Part shown: piece after piece, positions 1-10,715 of the stretch
Layout: the number at the start of each line of letters is the position of its first letter
Position numbering within the stretch: position 1 is the first letter of the stretch
Assembly: GCF_029240175.1 (NCBI RefSeq)
Contig: NZ_JARBTM010000013.1
Span: forward strand, 17,068-81,067
Direction: 5' to 3'
Length of the DNA: 64,000 nt
Source of the DNA: Anaerosolibacter sp.
Lineage (GTDB): Bacteria; Bacillota; Clostridia; Peptostreptococcales; Thermotaleaceae
The notes under the pieces: model-generated
The model's database searches: none
The model's input: only the letters and a program-made list of their open reading frames with translations
What the model was told of the DNA's origin: nothing
Made by a program: the position numbers and the translations under genes

Positions 1-1688
1 ATCTCTTCCCGCCAAAAGAGATGCTGCCTGCCAACTGTCCATCATGGTTTTATCTGATGGATTGATAATGGCTAAGTCTAATCCATTTCCTATGGCCATG
101 GCAAGAAAAGATGCATTGATTTTGCTCCTTTCTGGCAAACCATGGGAAACGTTGCTTACGCCTAATATGGTGTTCACATGGAGCTTTTCTCTAACCATTC
201 TTAAAGTCTTTAATGTCTCCATGGGCGCCTTGTCATCGGTGCCCACTGTTAACACCAAGCAATCTACATAAATATCATTTCTAGAAATCCCTTGTGCATC
301 ACAGGCTTTCACGATTTTTTCTGCGATGGCATATCTGCCCTCTGCACTTTCTGGTATTCCATGTTCATCTAGGGCTAATGCTACAACCCCTGCCCCATAT
401 CGTTTGATGATGGGTAGAATTGTTTCAAGACTCTTCTGTTCTCCACTGATTGAATTCACCAGGGCCTTTCCATGATAAGATTCCAGGGCTTTCCCAATTA
501 CCTTTGGGTCTGTGCTGTCAATCACCAAGGGTACATCAATCTTCTGCTGAAGTAAATGAATCAATTTGCCCATGGTTTCTTGTTGATCAATTCCATGAAC
601 CCCCACATTGATGTCCAGTAAATGGGCACCTGCCTCCACTTGGATTTCTGCTTCATGCTGAATGATCCCATATTGTCCTTGCTTAAGACTTTCACCTAGG
701 GCTTTCCGTGCTGTAGGATTGATTCGCTCTCCTATGACTTTCGGCAGTTCATCCTTCCCTAAGAAAATGACCTTTTCTCTGCTTGCCAAAGTGCTTTTGG
801 TTCCAGTCTTTATCTCAGAAAGAGTTATCTCTCCCGTTCTTTTTTTTATCTCTCTTGTATGGGCAGGTGTACTTCCACAGCAGGAGCCCATGAGATGAAT
901 TCCAAGCTCAAAGTAAGGTTTTAATGCATCAACAAAGCCGTTAGGTCCAAGGGGATAACTGACGACACCCTCTTTAAATTCCGGTAATCCCGCATTGGGC
1001 TGCACCAGCACAGGCAGATTTGTATGCTGGGAAATTTCCTTTACCACATAATAAAGCTCCTCCGGTCCTCCTGAACAATTTGCACCCACTGCCCAGGCTC
1101 CTAAGCTTTCCAATACCACGGCAGCACTGCTCGGGCTTACCCCTGTCAGGGTACGCCTGCCTTCGTAGGTAAGACTACAAATCACAGGGATAGAACATAT
1201 ATCGCGGGCTGCCAGCAGCGCACACCGAACCTCACCCAAATCATGGAATGTTTCCAACAGGATAAAATCAGGACTTTCTTCTGCCAAGGCGCCAATTTGC
1301 TCTCTAAATACTTCATAGATTTCTTGAAAGGTTTTTTTCCCAACTGGCTCTATGAATTGCCCCGTAGGCCCCACCGAAGCAGCTACATAACTACCAAATG
1401 CTTCTGCTGCCCTTTTGGCGATTCTAACGCCTTCTCGATTGATCTCATTCACCTGGCTGTCTAGTCCATATTCCGCTAATTTCCAACGATTTCCCCCAAA
1501 AGTATTGGTGGTAATCACGTCTGCTCCAGCCTGTAGATAAGACAAATGGATTTCTTCAATCTGTTGGGGATGCAGGATATTCATATAATCCGGACAAATT
1601 CCTGATTTGAGGCCCTTCTCTAGAAGCATTGTGCCCATGGCACCATCAAAAACCAATATTTTATCTAACTTCGGTATGTTTTTCATCA
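1..1688 (-). CDS. metH: Methionine synthase, N-terminal part (partial; homocysteine and pterin domains)
   Basis: Cobalamin-dependent methionine synthase moves a methyl group from methyltetrahydrofolate to homocysteine. About 562 codons are visible and the gene runs off the left edge. The N-terminal half is the homocysteine S-methyltransferase domain (FDGAMGTM near residue 14), with zinc-ligand cysteines in GANCSGG (about residue 205) and MGSCCGSTPA (about residue 265). A dihydropteroate-synthase-like methyltetrahydrofolate domain follows, with LDINVG and ALVNSISGE. Whether the cobalamin and activation domains are fused cannot be seen. ATG 1688 lies 7 nt after GGGAG; ATG 1691 is the alternative. 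A SAM-I riboswitch lies directly upstream, so transcription should fall when SAM is abundant. Confidence 0.95.
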
Positions 1689-1729
1689 TTTCACTCCCAA
1701 TGTTTTATTTCTAAAAGCATAAAATAAGA

Positions 1730-1764
1730 ATAAAATAAAAAACCTTTCTGAAATATAGAAAGGC
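1730..1764 (-). terminator. SAM-I riboswitch terminator ahead of metH
   Basis: Stem CCTTTCT/AGAAAGG at 1743-1763 followed on the minus strand by a T-rich run (plus-strand A run 1730-1742). It lies between the aptamer and metH, so it is the expression platform. Confidence 0.85.
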
Positions 1765-1775
1765 TTTACGCATAC

Positions 1776-1884
1776 TTGTCTATCTCTCAGAATACACTCT
1801 GCTGGATTTAGCACCATACTCATTTTATAAATGCAGGTTGCCGGGTTTCATAGGGCCAGTCCCTCCGCCGCTCTTGATAGAATA
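1776..1884 (-). promoter_or_regulatory. SAM-I (S-box) riboswitch controlling metH
   Basis: The minus strand carries the S-box signature: GGAGGGACTGGCCC, then ATGAAACCCGGCAACC, then GTGCTAAATCC and a closing GAGAGATAGA that pairs with TCTATC at the 5' end (P1). SAM binding is known to favour the downstream terminator in this class, lowering metH expression. Confidence 0.95.
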
Positions 1885-2044
1885 TTTATTCAATTGTACT
1901 TTATTATAATTAGCCTTATACTCGATGTCAATAGAATTTGTTGAAAATTCTTATTTATTTTTTATTTCTTATTTCTATTCTCTTCGAAGCTCCCTTATGT
2001 ATATTTATTTATGGTTATTTAAAATTTTTCCATTGAATTTTTAA

Positions 2045-3721
<1,677 letters not shown>

Positions 3722-3755
3722 ATCAGATATTATTATTCAATAAAGGAGAGTCCGT

Positions 3756-4679
3756 ATGCCTATTAAGATACCTGATGATCTTCCGGCCTTGGCCGTTCTT
3801 CACAGCGAAAATGTTTTTGCCATGTCAGATTCCCGGGCCTATCATCAAGACATTCGCCCATTGCAAATCGCCATACTTAATCTAATGCCCACAAAGATTG
3901 CCACGGAAATTCAAATCCTGCGCTTATTGGGCAACACCCCCTTGCAGGTTGATATCACATTGCTTCACATGAAAAGTCATCAATGCAAGAATACGCCTGA
4001 GGAACATCTTACGAAGTTCTACAATACCTTTGAAGATGTTAGAGACAGAAAGTTTGATGGTCTCATCATCACAGGTGCTCCCGTAGAACACCTGGCATTC
4101 GAAGACGTAACCTATTGGGATGAAATGGCTGCCATCATGGAATGGAGTAAACATCATGTTTACTCTACCCTCCATATCTGTTGGGCTGCGCAAGCAGGCC
4201 TTTATTATCATTATGGTATTCCAAAATATTCCTTAGACCATAAAGTCTTTGGTGTTTTCCCCCATCGGATCAATGAAAAAAATTGCAGATTGCTTAGGGG
4301 CTTCGATGATGAATTTTATGCACCCCACTCACGACATACAGAGATCAGAAGAGAAGATTTCTTGGGTATTCAAGATCTTGAAATCCTGTCAGAATCGCAG
4401 ACATCTGGTATCTATATCGTTGGTTCAAAAACTGGCCGTCAAATATTTGTAACAGGGCATTCAGAATATGATCCTCTTACCTTGAAATCCGAGTATGATA
4501 GGGATATTGGGAAGGGGCTTTCCATTGCTGTTCCTCAAAATTACTTTCCCAACGACGATCCCAGTCAAAACCCAATCATTAAATGGCGAGGACACGCGAA
4601 CCTACTATTTTCTAATTGGTTAAATTACTATGTATATCAGGAAACGCCTTTTGATTTAAAAGAATTAAATGAAATGTAG
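3756..4679 (+). CDS. metA: Homoserine O-acyltransferase, MetA family
   Basis: Activates homoserine by O-acylation. Clostridial MetA enzymes often use acetyl-CoA although the family is named for succinyl-CoA; pairing with metY favours acetyl transfer here (inference). The 307-residue length matches the family. Motifs include an N-terminal [29 protein letters not shown], the nucleophile-elbow region [10 protein letters not shown] with the catalytic cysteine, VFGVFPHRI, and VTGHSEYDP near the C-terminus. It starts at ATG 3756 after AAAGGAGAG. It is cotranscribed with metY and ends at a strong hairpin. Confidence 0.95.
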   Translation: MPIKIPDDLPALAVLHSENVFAMSDSRAYHQDIRPLQIAILNLMPTKIATEIQILRLLGNTPLQVDITLLHMKSHQCKNTPEEHLTKFYNTFEDVRDRKFDGLIITGAPVEHLAFEDVTYWDEMAAIMEWSKHHVYSTLHICWAAQAGLYYHYGIPKYSLDHKVFGVFPHRINEKNCRLLRGFDDEFYAPHSRHTEIRREDFLGIQDLEILSESQTSGIYIVGSKTGRQIFVTGHSEYDPLTLKSEYDRDIGKGLSIAVPQNYFPNDDPSQNPIIKWRGHANLLFSNWLNYYVYQETPFDLKELNEM

Positions 4680-4682
4680 TAA

Positions 4683-4717
4683 AAAGAACCGTGATTCATT
4701 TTGAATCACGGTTCTTT
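4683..4717. terminator. Bidirectional terminator between metA and the DMT transporter gene
   Basis: Near-perfect 16-bp inverted repeat (AAAGAACCGTGATTCA and its complement) around a short T loop, between convergent genes. Confidence 0.9.
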
Positions 4718-4742
4718 AGTTTGATGACAGTGTCCTGTTCCT

Positions 4743-5636
4743 TTAATTTTCGAGGTTATTTTCATAGGCCAATTGGGGTTTTCTATTGGGCTTTATGCAG
4801 CTGATCGTAACAGAACTCAATACCACCAATCCTCCTATGAGGGAAAGTTTTCCTGGCAGCTCGCCCACGGTTAAGAATACCCATAGGGGATTTAGTAGTG
4901 GCTCCACCAATGATATAAAAGTAGATTCTAAAGCCGTTATATTTTTTATGGCCCTACCATATAACACATAGGACAAGCCTAATTGAAATACACCTAGAAG
5001 AATGAGTCCTAACCAACTTGTGGGACTGGGTGACGCCTTAAAAATAAAAGGTAAGCTCACCAGAACTGTAATCACACCACCCCAAAAAACATTTTCTAAT
5101 GGATCTGCATCTTTTTGTCTTCTCATAAACATTGTATTAAAAGCCAAGGCAAGCCCGCTTAACAATGCAAAAATATTTCCTCTGAGGCTTCCACCTCCGA
5201 TGTCATCTACAAAAAAAAGAACCATTCCTACTAAGACAAATACCATGGCAATCCAATCTTTTGTTTTGGCTTTCTCATTTAAAAGCCATCCTCCAAAAAT
5301 AGCAATATAGATGGGAGAGGTATATTGGAGGAGAATTGCATTGGCTGATGTCGTTAATTTTGTAGCGGCTACAAAAAAGATTACCATTGATGCGTAGGAT
5401 ATGGCACCAAGGGCTTTATTCCAAGAAAATTGAAAAGCAGTTTTTTTCAAAAAAAGAAGAACAATAGCCGATGCAATGATACTTCTAATACCTGCAATTG
5501 CAATGGGATGCAAATCCACAAGTTTAATAAGCAGTCCACCGAAACTCCACAATGTCGCAGCACTTAGCTGCATGATAACGGCCTGTGTTCTTTTGTTTTC
5601 TGTTTTTAATAAGGCGCTGTCTGCCAAGTTAAACAC
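4743..5636 (-). CDS. EamA/DMT-family transporter
   Basis: A 297-residue integral membrane protein with about ten hydrophobic segments arranged as two EamA repeats, as in drug/metabolite transporters. The substrate cannot be read from sequence; relatives export amino acids or other small metabolites. The start is GTG 5636, preceded by GAGGAGAAG. It is alone on its strand, convergent with metA and separated from it by a bidirectional hairpin. No met-type regulatory element was seen upstream, so a role in methionine metabolism is not implied. Confidence 0.85.
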   Translation of the reverse strand: MFNLADSALLKTENKRTQAVIMQLSAATLWSFGGLLIKLVDLHPIAIAGIRSIIASAIVLLFLKKTAFQFSWNKALGAISYASMVIFFVAATKLTTSANAILLQYTSPIYIAIFGGWLLNEKAKTKDWIAMVFVLVGMVLFFVDDIGGGSLRGNIFALLSGLALAFNTMFMRRQKDADPLENVFWGGVITVLVSLPFIFKASPSPTSWLGLILLGVFQLGLSYVLYGRAIKNITALESTFISLVEPLLNPLWVFLTVGELPGKLSLIGGLVVLSSVTISCIKPNRKPQLAYENNLEN

Positions 5637-5737
5637 CTTCTCCTCTTAATTTTAAATGACATTTTCATTATAAGGCAATTTTTCACTGAAATCTATAGGA
5701 TAAGTAAGCCCCCCAAAAATAAAATTTGCCAAATAAA

Positions 5738-5768
5738 AATAAGAGCAAAGGAAATCTCTGCTCTTATT
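5738..5768 (-). terminator. Terminator of the hesB-napH-grx operon
   Basis: Inverted repeat AATAAGAGCA/TGCTCTTATT just after the glutaredoxin stop codon, with a plus-strand A-rich stretch giving T residues on the transcript. Confidence 0.75.
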
Positions 5769-5780
5769 CAGTATACTTTT

Positions 5781-6011
5781 TTATCCTAATAACTCTTCCA
5801 ATCTTTCTTGATCAAAGCCTTGAATGATCTCACTACCAACTTTGATTACTGGTACACCCATGAACCCTTGGGTCATTAATTCCTTGCGGGCAGCCATGTC
5901 CTTTGATACATTTTTTTCCTCATAAGCAACACCTTTTTGCTTTAGATATTCCTTTGCATGATGGCAATATACACATGTATCACTGGAATAGATTACTACA
6001 TTTTTATTCAT
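5781..6011 (-). CDS. Glutaredoxin-like protein (NrdH/GrxC type)
   Basis: A 76-residue thioredoxin-fold protein. It carries the redox motif CVYC (SSDTCVYCHHAK), the cis-proline segment GVPVIKVG and the C-terminal GFDQERLEELL typical of small glutaredoxins. ATG 6011 has GGAGG 9 nt upstream; an in-frame TTG at 6017 is too close to that site. It is the last gene of a minus-strand operon after a selenocysteine HesB-like gene and a NapH-like ferredoxin, suggesting it passes electrons or thiol equivalents to those partners (inference). Confidence 0.88.
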   Translation of the reverse strand: MNKNVVIYSSDTCVYCHHAKEYLKQKGVAYEEKNVSKDMAARKELMTQGFMGVPVIKVGSEIIQGFDQERLEELLG

Positions 6012-6090
6012 TTTCAATATCCTCCTTTTACGATTTACCTATTTTAAATATATAACTTTTAGCCATACTTAAACTCATTTTAGATTTTTT

Positions 6091-6615
6091 CTATGCAGCC
6101 TTTTGTTTGCTTAAGCTTCCTTTATACCCATTGTTGCTCTTATCTTGGGCTTCCTTAATGAGGGCGGTTGCATGACCCATAGGGCACACTTGGCACCAGG
6201 TCCTTGGCTTATAGATTATACCCATAATCACCCCTAGGGCCAAGGATGCTGTCATTAGTCGAAATACGCCAAAAGCTACAGCCTTAATAATGTTGGGTTG
6301 TTGGAAAGCATGGAATAAAGATATACTAAACATTGTGATCATTAAAACCAACAATCCATTTTTCAACTGTTTACTCTTTAGAAATTTTGGCGTATTATAC
6401 TCAAGACTGATGGATTGCAGAAACTTTCCTAGAATAGATCCCCTTGGACAATACTTGGAACAATGAATTTTTCCTCTTCCCCTTAATGCATGGTATATGG
6501 GGGTTCCAATACAAATAAATCCCAAGAGGCCAAATCGTATATCCACGATGGATAACGTAATAAACAATACCATCAAAATCCATGACCAAGATTGATGTGA
6601 TTTTACTTTAGACAT
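6091..6615 (-). CDS. NapH-like 4Fe-4S membrane protein
   Basis: A 174-residue membrane protein with several hydrophobic segments and two short cysteine clusters, CSKYCPRGS and CQVCPMGHA, the pattern of NapH/CcoG-type polyferredoxin membrane proteins that carry electrons at the membrane. The upstream-extended frame overlaps hesB; ATG 6615 is chosen because it follows the hesB stop by 22 nt and has GGGAGAT just before it. It sits between hesB-Sec and a glutaredoxin in one operon. Its electron donor and acceptor are unknown. Confidence 0.85.
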   Translation of the reverse strand: MSKVKSHQSWSWILMVLFITLSIVDIRFGLLGFICIGTPIYHALRGRGKIHCSKYCPRGSILGKFLQSISLEYNTPKFLKSKQLKNGLLVLMITMFSISLFHAFQQPNIIKAVAFGVFRLMTASLALGVIMGIIYKPRTWCQVCPMGHATALIKEAQDKSNNGYKGSLSKQKAA

Positions 6616-6637
6616 TATGATCTCCCTTCTAGCTGCC

Positions 6638-6943
6638 CTAAGAGCAGGATGAACCACCTGCACCTGGTATGATCCGAAATCCCTTATTAAACCATCCATC
6701 CAGATAATCAATTTTGAATCCATTATACTGCTCTACTATCTCTTTTTCTGCCACAACATGGATTCCATTGATCTCTTTGTTAAAATCCTCTTCTGTCCCT
6801 CGCTCTTCCAGAGCGATGCCAAATACAGGCCCGCCTCATCCAAAGCTTTTGATTAGAATTCTTAGCACTTTATTTTCTGCTGTATGTTGTTTTAATTGCT
6901 CCTTGATAACATTTTGGGCTTTATCTGTAATTTTTATATCCAT
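6638..6943 (-). CDS. HesB/IscA-like selenoprotein with in-frame TGA (Sec36)
   Basis: A 101-residue HesB/IscA-like protein interrupted by TGA at 6836-6838, which falls at codon 36 in SFG-U-GGP, where cysteine versions have SFGCGGP. The frame is intact on both sides. It starts at ATG 6943 with AAGGAGG 6 nt upstream, continues with VFGIALEE and EQYNGFKIDYLDG and ends GAGGSSC-S with a cysteine near the C-terminus. HesB-like selenoproteins are an established bacterial family, so TGA is read as selenocysteine rather than a stop. Automated ORF callers would split or miss it. A role in iron-sulfur or sulfur/selenium redox chemistry is likely but unproven. Confidence 0.9.
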
Positions 6944-6958
6944 AGTCATCCTCCTTCG

Positions 6959-6986
6959 GTATCCCCTCCCCCTGTATAGGGGGTAT
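6959..6986. promoter_or_regulatory. CsoR/CstR-like operator candidate at the hesB start site
   Basis: GTATCCCC-TCCCCCTGTATAGGGGG-TAT is a C-rich/G-rich pseudopalindrome bounded by ATAC/GTAT, resembling operators of the CsoR/RcnR/CstR repressor family. It overlaps the expected transcription start of the promoter at 6993-7021. No CsoR-family gene is in the window. Confidence 0.55.
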
Positions 6987-6992
6987 ATTCTT

Positions 6993-7021
6993 ATATTAAT
7001 TTATTTCTTTTCAACTGTCAA
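6993..7021 (-). promoter_or_regulatory. Sigma-A type promoter of the hesB-napH-grx operon
   Basis: On the minus strand TTGACA (7016-7021) lies exactly 17 bp from TAATAT (6993-6998). The predicted start near 6986 falls at the edge of the C/G-rich operator candidate. Confidence 0.65.
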
Positions 7022-7058
7022 TAGGAGACAAGCTAAATTTATTTACTTTTTTTTTGCA

Positions 7059-7091
7059 CAAGGCAAAGGCCTCTGTTTTATACAGAAGCCT
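7059..7091 (-). terminator. Hairpin after the 195-residue unknown gene
   Basis: AAAGGC-TTCTGT/ACAGAG-GCCTTT stem starting at the stop codon. The T-run after it is poor, so termination strength is uncertain. Confidence 0.55.
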
Positions 7092-7679
7092 TTATTTTCC
7101 TAATACGGCCATCATCTTATGAACCTTATTCAATACATCCCTAACCTCGTATCCCTTATCAGCACTGATAATTTCAAGGATACCTGCCATGTTTTCAATA
7201 TCCTCCATGATGTTTACATTCCCTGGACTTCTATTTTTCAACCGGTTCACTCGCTCGTTCAAAGTTAATACTTTATCGATACTTTCCCTGCTTTTTCCCT
7301 TCATATAGGGTCGAACAGCCTCCATCATCTTGATCGGTTTATCAGGTACATTGTGGTAAGACTTGGTGTATCGATTTGCTGAAGCATATTCTCCGTTCTG
7401 CAGACGATTGACAGCATGGAGAATATCTAAGACATTTTCAGCTTTGCCCAACATCTGCCGATGTTGATCTTTAAAATATGGCTGGGCTGTTTTCATGATT
7501 GCTGCCGTATTATATATATCTTCTGAATTGAATTTCTGAAATCCTTCTTTATTTAGGAGGAAGAACAACATCATAGGCAGCAGCATATTTCCAGAAATCA
7601 GACCAGATAACATGTTTGCTAGTGGGTTATTATTTTTTTTAACTTCTGTTTCTATTTTAACAAGATTATTCTCTTCCAT
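7092..7679 (-). CDS. Hypothetical protein with one hydrophobic segment
   Basis: Not recognised. It has 195 residues: a charged N-terminus (KIETEVKKNN), one hydrophobic stretch around residues 24-43 (SGLISGNMLLPMMLFFLL), then a helical, charged remainder with KTAQPYFK and EAVRPYMKGKSRESIDKV, which look like two weak repeats of one helical motif. The ATG at 7679 is preceded by GGAGGGATTCC. It is transcribed alone, divergent from the patatin gene. A membrane-anchored helical protein, possibly sporulation-related, is only a guess. Confidence 0.7.
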   Translation of the reverse strand: MEENNLVKIETEVKKNNNPLANMLSGLISGNMLLPMMLFFLLNKEGFQKFNSEDIYNTAAIMKTAQPYFKDQHRQMLGKAENVLDILHAVNRLQNGEYASANRYTKSYHNVPDKPIKMMEAVRPYMKGKSRESIDKVLTLNERVNRLKNRSPGNVNIMEDIENMAGILEIISADKGYEVRDVLNKVHKMMAVLGK

Positions 7680-7843
7680 GGAATCCCTCCAATATAGCGA
7701 TATACTTCATAATGTCACTATATATTATGCAATTTGTCTCCTTCCCGTGATGCCAAAGAAGGATTTTCTCATGGAGGTTATCTCTTTTTTTTAGCGAATA
7801 TGAATATCTATAATATTATTAGACATACGGAGAAGGGAGTGGC

Positions 7844-8707
7844 ATGATTATGCCAGCACCAAATCTTATGAACTTTTTCAATCCTTTATCCCTGCTAAAG
7901 AAAAAATTAGATCTATCCCCAAAGAAGGAACCCACCATTGGCTTGGCTTTGGGAGGCGGTGCCGTTTGGGGTATTTCCCATATAGGCGTATTAAAAGCTT
8001 TAGAGAATCATCAAATTCCTATTCACTATATCAGCGGCACGAGTATTGGCGCCCTGGTAGGGGGGCTCTATGCTGCCGGTATTTCCACTGATAAGCTCTA
8101 TAATCTGGCTTTATCTACCCAGTGGAAAAATCTATCCAAGTTATCTCTTCCTCTCAGCGGCTTATTATCTAATGCTCCTATGGATAATTATATTCATCAA
8201 TTGATTGGCAACAAAACATTTGCGGATTTGAAAATTCCTTTTGTTGCGGTCACTACAGATTTGTTGACAGGTGAAGATATCATTTTAAGTTCAGGTAAGC
8301 TTTCTAAAGCCATCCGTGCTTCCACATCCATTCCTGGTATTTTTCATCCCATGGTTATTGATAATCATACCCTGGTAGATGGGGGTGTCACAAGCAATGT
8401 TCCTGTTCAAGCCCTAAAATGCTTTAGTCCCGATATTGTGATCGCCGTCAATCTGGTTCCATCCCTTAGTGACTGGCTTCCCACGACCGGATTAGAAGTT
8501 ATACTAAAATCTCTATTCATTATGCAGCAGAGGGTCGTGGTAAAGGAAACGTCCCAGGCTGATTTTGTAATCAACCTTTCCATGAAAGAATTTAGCCCCA
8601 TCGATTTTTCAAAATCTCGAGAACTCTACCAGAAAGGAATGTCCGAGGCAATCTCCCATATTGAACAGATACAGGAATTGATTGAAAAAAAGAGGTACGG
8701 AATATAA
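7844..8707 (+). CDS. Patatin-like phospholipase (RssA/YchK type)
   Basis: Predicted serine acyl hydrolase of 287 residues. It carries the oxyanion-hole glycines LALGGGAVWG (about residues 35-43), the nucleophile GTSIG with Ser67, and the catalytic-dyad DGG with Asp179. The start ATG 7844 follows GAAGGGAGTGGC. No signal peptide or membrane anchor is evident, so it probably acts in the cytoplasm on lipid or fatty-acyl substrates at the membrane. It stands alone, followed by a 160-bp MITE-like repeat. Confidence 0.9.
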   Translation: MIMPAPNLMNFFNPLSLLKKKLDLSPKKEPTIGLALGGGAVWGISHIGVLKALENHQIPIHYISGTSIGALVGGLYAAGISTDKLYNLALSTQWKNLSKLSLPLSGLLSNAPMDNYIHQLIGNKTFADLKIPFVAVTTDLLTGEDIILSSGKLSKAIRASTSIPGIFHPMVIDNHTLVDGGVTSNVPVQALKCFSPDIVIAVNLVPSLSDWLPTTGLEVILKSLFIMQQRVVVKETSQADFVINLSMKEFSPIDFSKSRELYQKGMSEAISHIEQIQELIEKKRYGI

Positions 8708-8726
8708 GTCATGGTTGCAGGAAAAT

Positions 8727-8886
8727 GCGACGTAGACGCATAGATCAAAGTTGAGATCAAGTAAAGGCTGTAGGGGCGCGGGTTCTCCCGCCCGGCGGCC
8801 CCAGAGATCAGCAAAAAAGGGCAGGATGACCCTGCCCCCTACGGATTTTAACCTTAACCTCAACCTTAGCCTATGCGACTATGTCG
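8727..8886. repeat. MITE-like palindromic repeat, copy A (160 bp)
   Basis: Terminal inverted repeats GCGACGTAGACGCATAG and CTATGCGACTATGTCG (14 of 16 paired). An inner inverted pair, AAGGCTGTAGGGG and CCCCCTACGG, encloses a GC-rich centre. The same plan and length occur at 56605-56765. No ORF. Confidence 0.7.
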
Positions 8887-8908
8887 TATCCTTTTTCTAC
8901 CGCAGCCC

Positions 8909-10504
8909 CTATCGTATAGGTTTATATCTACCAATAATCTTCTCTGCTGCTTTGATACCATCTACTGCAGCCGACACAATGCCGCCGGCATACCCCCCGC
9001 CTTCACCCACAGGATACAGTCCCTTTACGGTTAGGCTTTCCATGGTTTCCTCATCCCTCTCGATACGAATAGGTGCTGAGCTCCTTGTTTCTACACCCGT
9101 CATCAGCGCATCTTCCATAGCAAATCCCTTTAACTTCCGATCTAACGCTGGCAAGGCTTCTCTCATGGCCTCAATCACGAAATCCGGTAGACACCTGCTT
9201 AAGTCCGTTGGAATTACGCCAGGAAGATAAGACGGCTTTACATGACCGATCTCAGTAGATGGTCTATTGCTTAAAAAATCTCCCACCCGCTGACAAGGGG
9301 CATGATAGTCCTTTCCTCCCAATACAAAGGCTGCCTTCTCCCATTTCCTTTGGAAGTCCACACCTGCCAAGGGATGATCTCCACCAAAATCCTCCGTGTT
9401 TACCTGTACCAGCAAGGCACTATTGGCATTTTCCTGATCCCGGGCGTATTCACTCATTCCATTGGTGACCACGGTATTCTCCTCCGACGCTGCTGCCACC
9501 ACCATACCCCCTGGACACATACAAAAGGTATATACTGCCCTTCCATTCTTTGCTTGGTAGGTCAATCGATAATCGGCAGCACCCAGCCTAGGATGTTCTG
9601 CAAAAGCCTTGTACTGGGATTGATTGATAATCCCTTGGGGATGCTCGATTCGAACCCCAATAGAGAACGGCTTCTGCCGAATTTTTACGCCCGATGTATA
9701 AAGCATTTCATAGGTATCCCGTGCGCTATGGCCTATGGCAAGAATCACCTCATTGGTTTCTATCCGTTCTGTGTCATTGACCTCAACACCTGTAATTCTT
9801 CCATTTTCTATGTAAAGATTGGTGACCTTACTGCCAAACTGTACCTCTCCGCCCAGTTCAATGATCTTATTCCTTATGTTTCGTACCACCGTCTTTAGTA
9901 TATCTGTGCCGATATGGGGCTTATAGGAATATAGGATTTCCTCAGGCGATCTGGCATCTACTAACTCCTCCAATACCTTCCTTACACGAATGTCCTTGAT
10001 GCGGGTAGTCAGCTTTCCATCAGAAAAGGTTCCTGCACCCCCTTCTCCAAATTGGACATTGGATTCAGCATTTAGTTCTTTTCCCTGCCAAAAAGTTTTT
10101 ACATCTTCTGTCCGGGTATCTACGTCCTGTCCCCGCTCTAATAAAATTGGTTTGTATCCCCTTTGAGCCAATATCAATCCTGCAAACAAGCCTGCGGGCC
10201 CTGTACCGATCACCACTGGCCTATAATTTAACATCTGCTCCCCATGGGGAATATCCTTATATCGAAAATCTGGGGTCTTGGTAACATCTCGATGCTTTTC
10301 TAATATTTTTCCTTCATTCCTCACTGCCACATCCACAGTATACACAAGATTGATTTGATCCCGTTTCCTCGCATCAATGGATTCCCGGTAAATTTGATAA
10401 TGTAAAATTTCTTCTGTCTTTATTCGCAACTTCTTACTGATTTTCTCAGATATTTTTTCTATATTTTCATCCAAGGAAAGCTTAATCTCATTTATGCGTA
10501 TCAT
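8909..10504 (-). CDS. FAD-dependent oxidoreductase (COG2509-type NAD(P)/FAD protein)
   Basis: A 531-residue flavoprotein. After an N-terminal small domain of about 100 residues comes the dinucleotide-binding motif VIGTGPAGLFAGL, then GEGGAGTFSDGKLTTR and a second nucleotide-fold segment VILAIGHSARDTY. The C-terminus has GLYPVGEGGGYAGGI. This is the widespread family annotated as an uncharacterised FAD-dependent dehydrogenase. Its physiological substrate is not known. Start ATG 10504. It is flanked by repeat elements on both sides, and no operon partner is visible. Confidence 0.9.
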   Translation of the reverse strand: MIRINEIKLSLDENIEKISEKISKKLRIKTEEILHYQIYRESIDARKRDQINLVYTVDVAVRNEGKILEKHRDVTKTPDFRYKDIPHGEQMLNYRPVVIGTGPAGLFAGLILAQRGYKPILLERGQDVDTRTEDVKTFWQGKELNAESNVQFGEGGAGTFSDGKLTTRIKDIRVRKVLEELVDARSPEEILYSYKPHIGTDILKTVVRNIRNKIIELGGEVQFGSKVTNLYIENGRITGVEVNDTERIETNEVILAIGHSARDTYEMLYTSGVKIRQKPFSIGVRIEHPQGIINQSQYKAFAEHPRLGAADYRLTYQAKNGRAVYTFCMCPGGMVVAAASEENTVVTNGMSEYARDQENANSALLVQVNTEDFGGDHPLAGVDFQRKWEKAAFVLGGKDYHAPCQRVGDFLSNRPSTEIGHVKPSYLPGVIPTDLSRCLPDFVIEAMREALPALDRKLKGFAMEDALMTGVETRSSAPIRIERDEETMESLTVKGLYPVGEGGGYAGGIVSAAVDGIKAAEKIIGRYKPIR

Positions 10505-10569
10505 CTATATTCATCCTTTCCATCTATCTCCAAGATATTATACCACACCTATCAACCAAATATAATTGG

Positions 10570-10690
10570 TATGGTATTGGTAGGGGTGATTCACGAATCA
10601 CCCACAGGCCCTAGAGAACAATCTGCTTGTCAGCGCTTGTAGGGAATGGCACCCCTAACGGAACGGCACGGTGGCACGTTCCCTACGATT
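10570..10690. repeat. GC-rich palindromic repeat related to the MITE-like elements
   Basis: Starts GGTAGGGGTGATTCACGAAT and ends GTTCCCTACG, with inner hairpins such as GGTGATTC/GAATCACC. It resembles the TAGGGG...CCCTAC core of the elements at 8727 and 56605 but lacks their outer ends. No ORF. Confidence 0.5.
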
Positions 10691-10715
10691 TTACTGCATT
10701 TTTAGATATAAACCA

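Noticed and set aside
6714..7103. A 129-codon plus-strand ORF
   Set aside because: Antisense to the selenoprotein HesB gene, its operator and promoter; the TGA in hesB makes that gene look absent, leaving this shadow.
9645..9665. A GGTTCGAATC tRNA T-loop-like string on the minus strand
   Set aside because: It is inside the flavoprotein coding sequence and no acceptor or anticodon stem can be formed around it.
9302..9898. A 198-codon plus-strand ORF
   Set aside because: It lies fully inside the FAD-dependent oxidoreductase gene on the other strand and has no recognisable domain or ribosome site.
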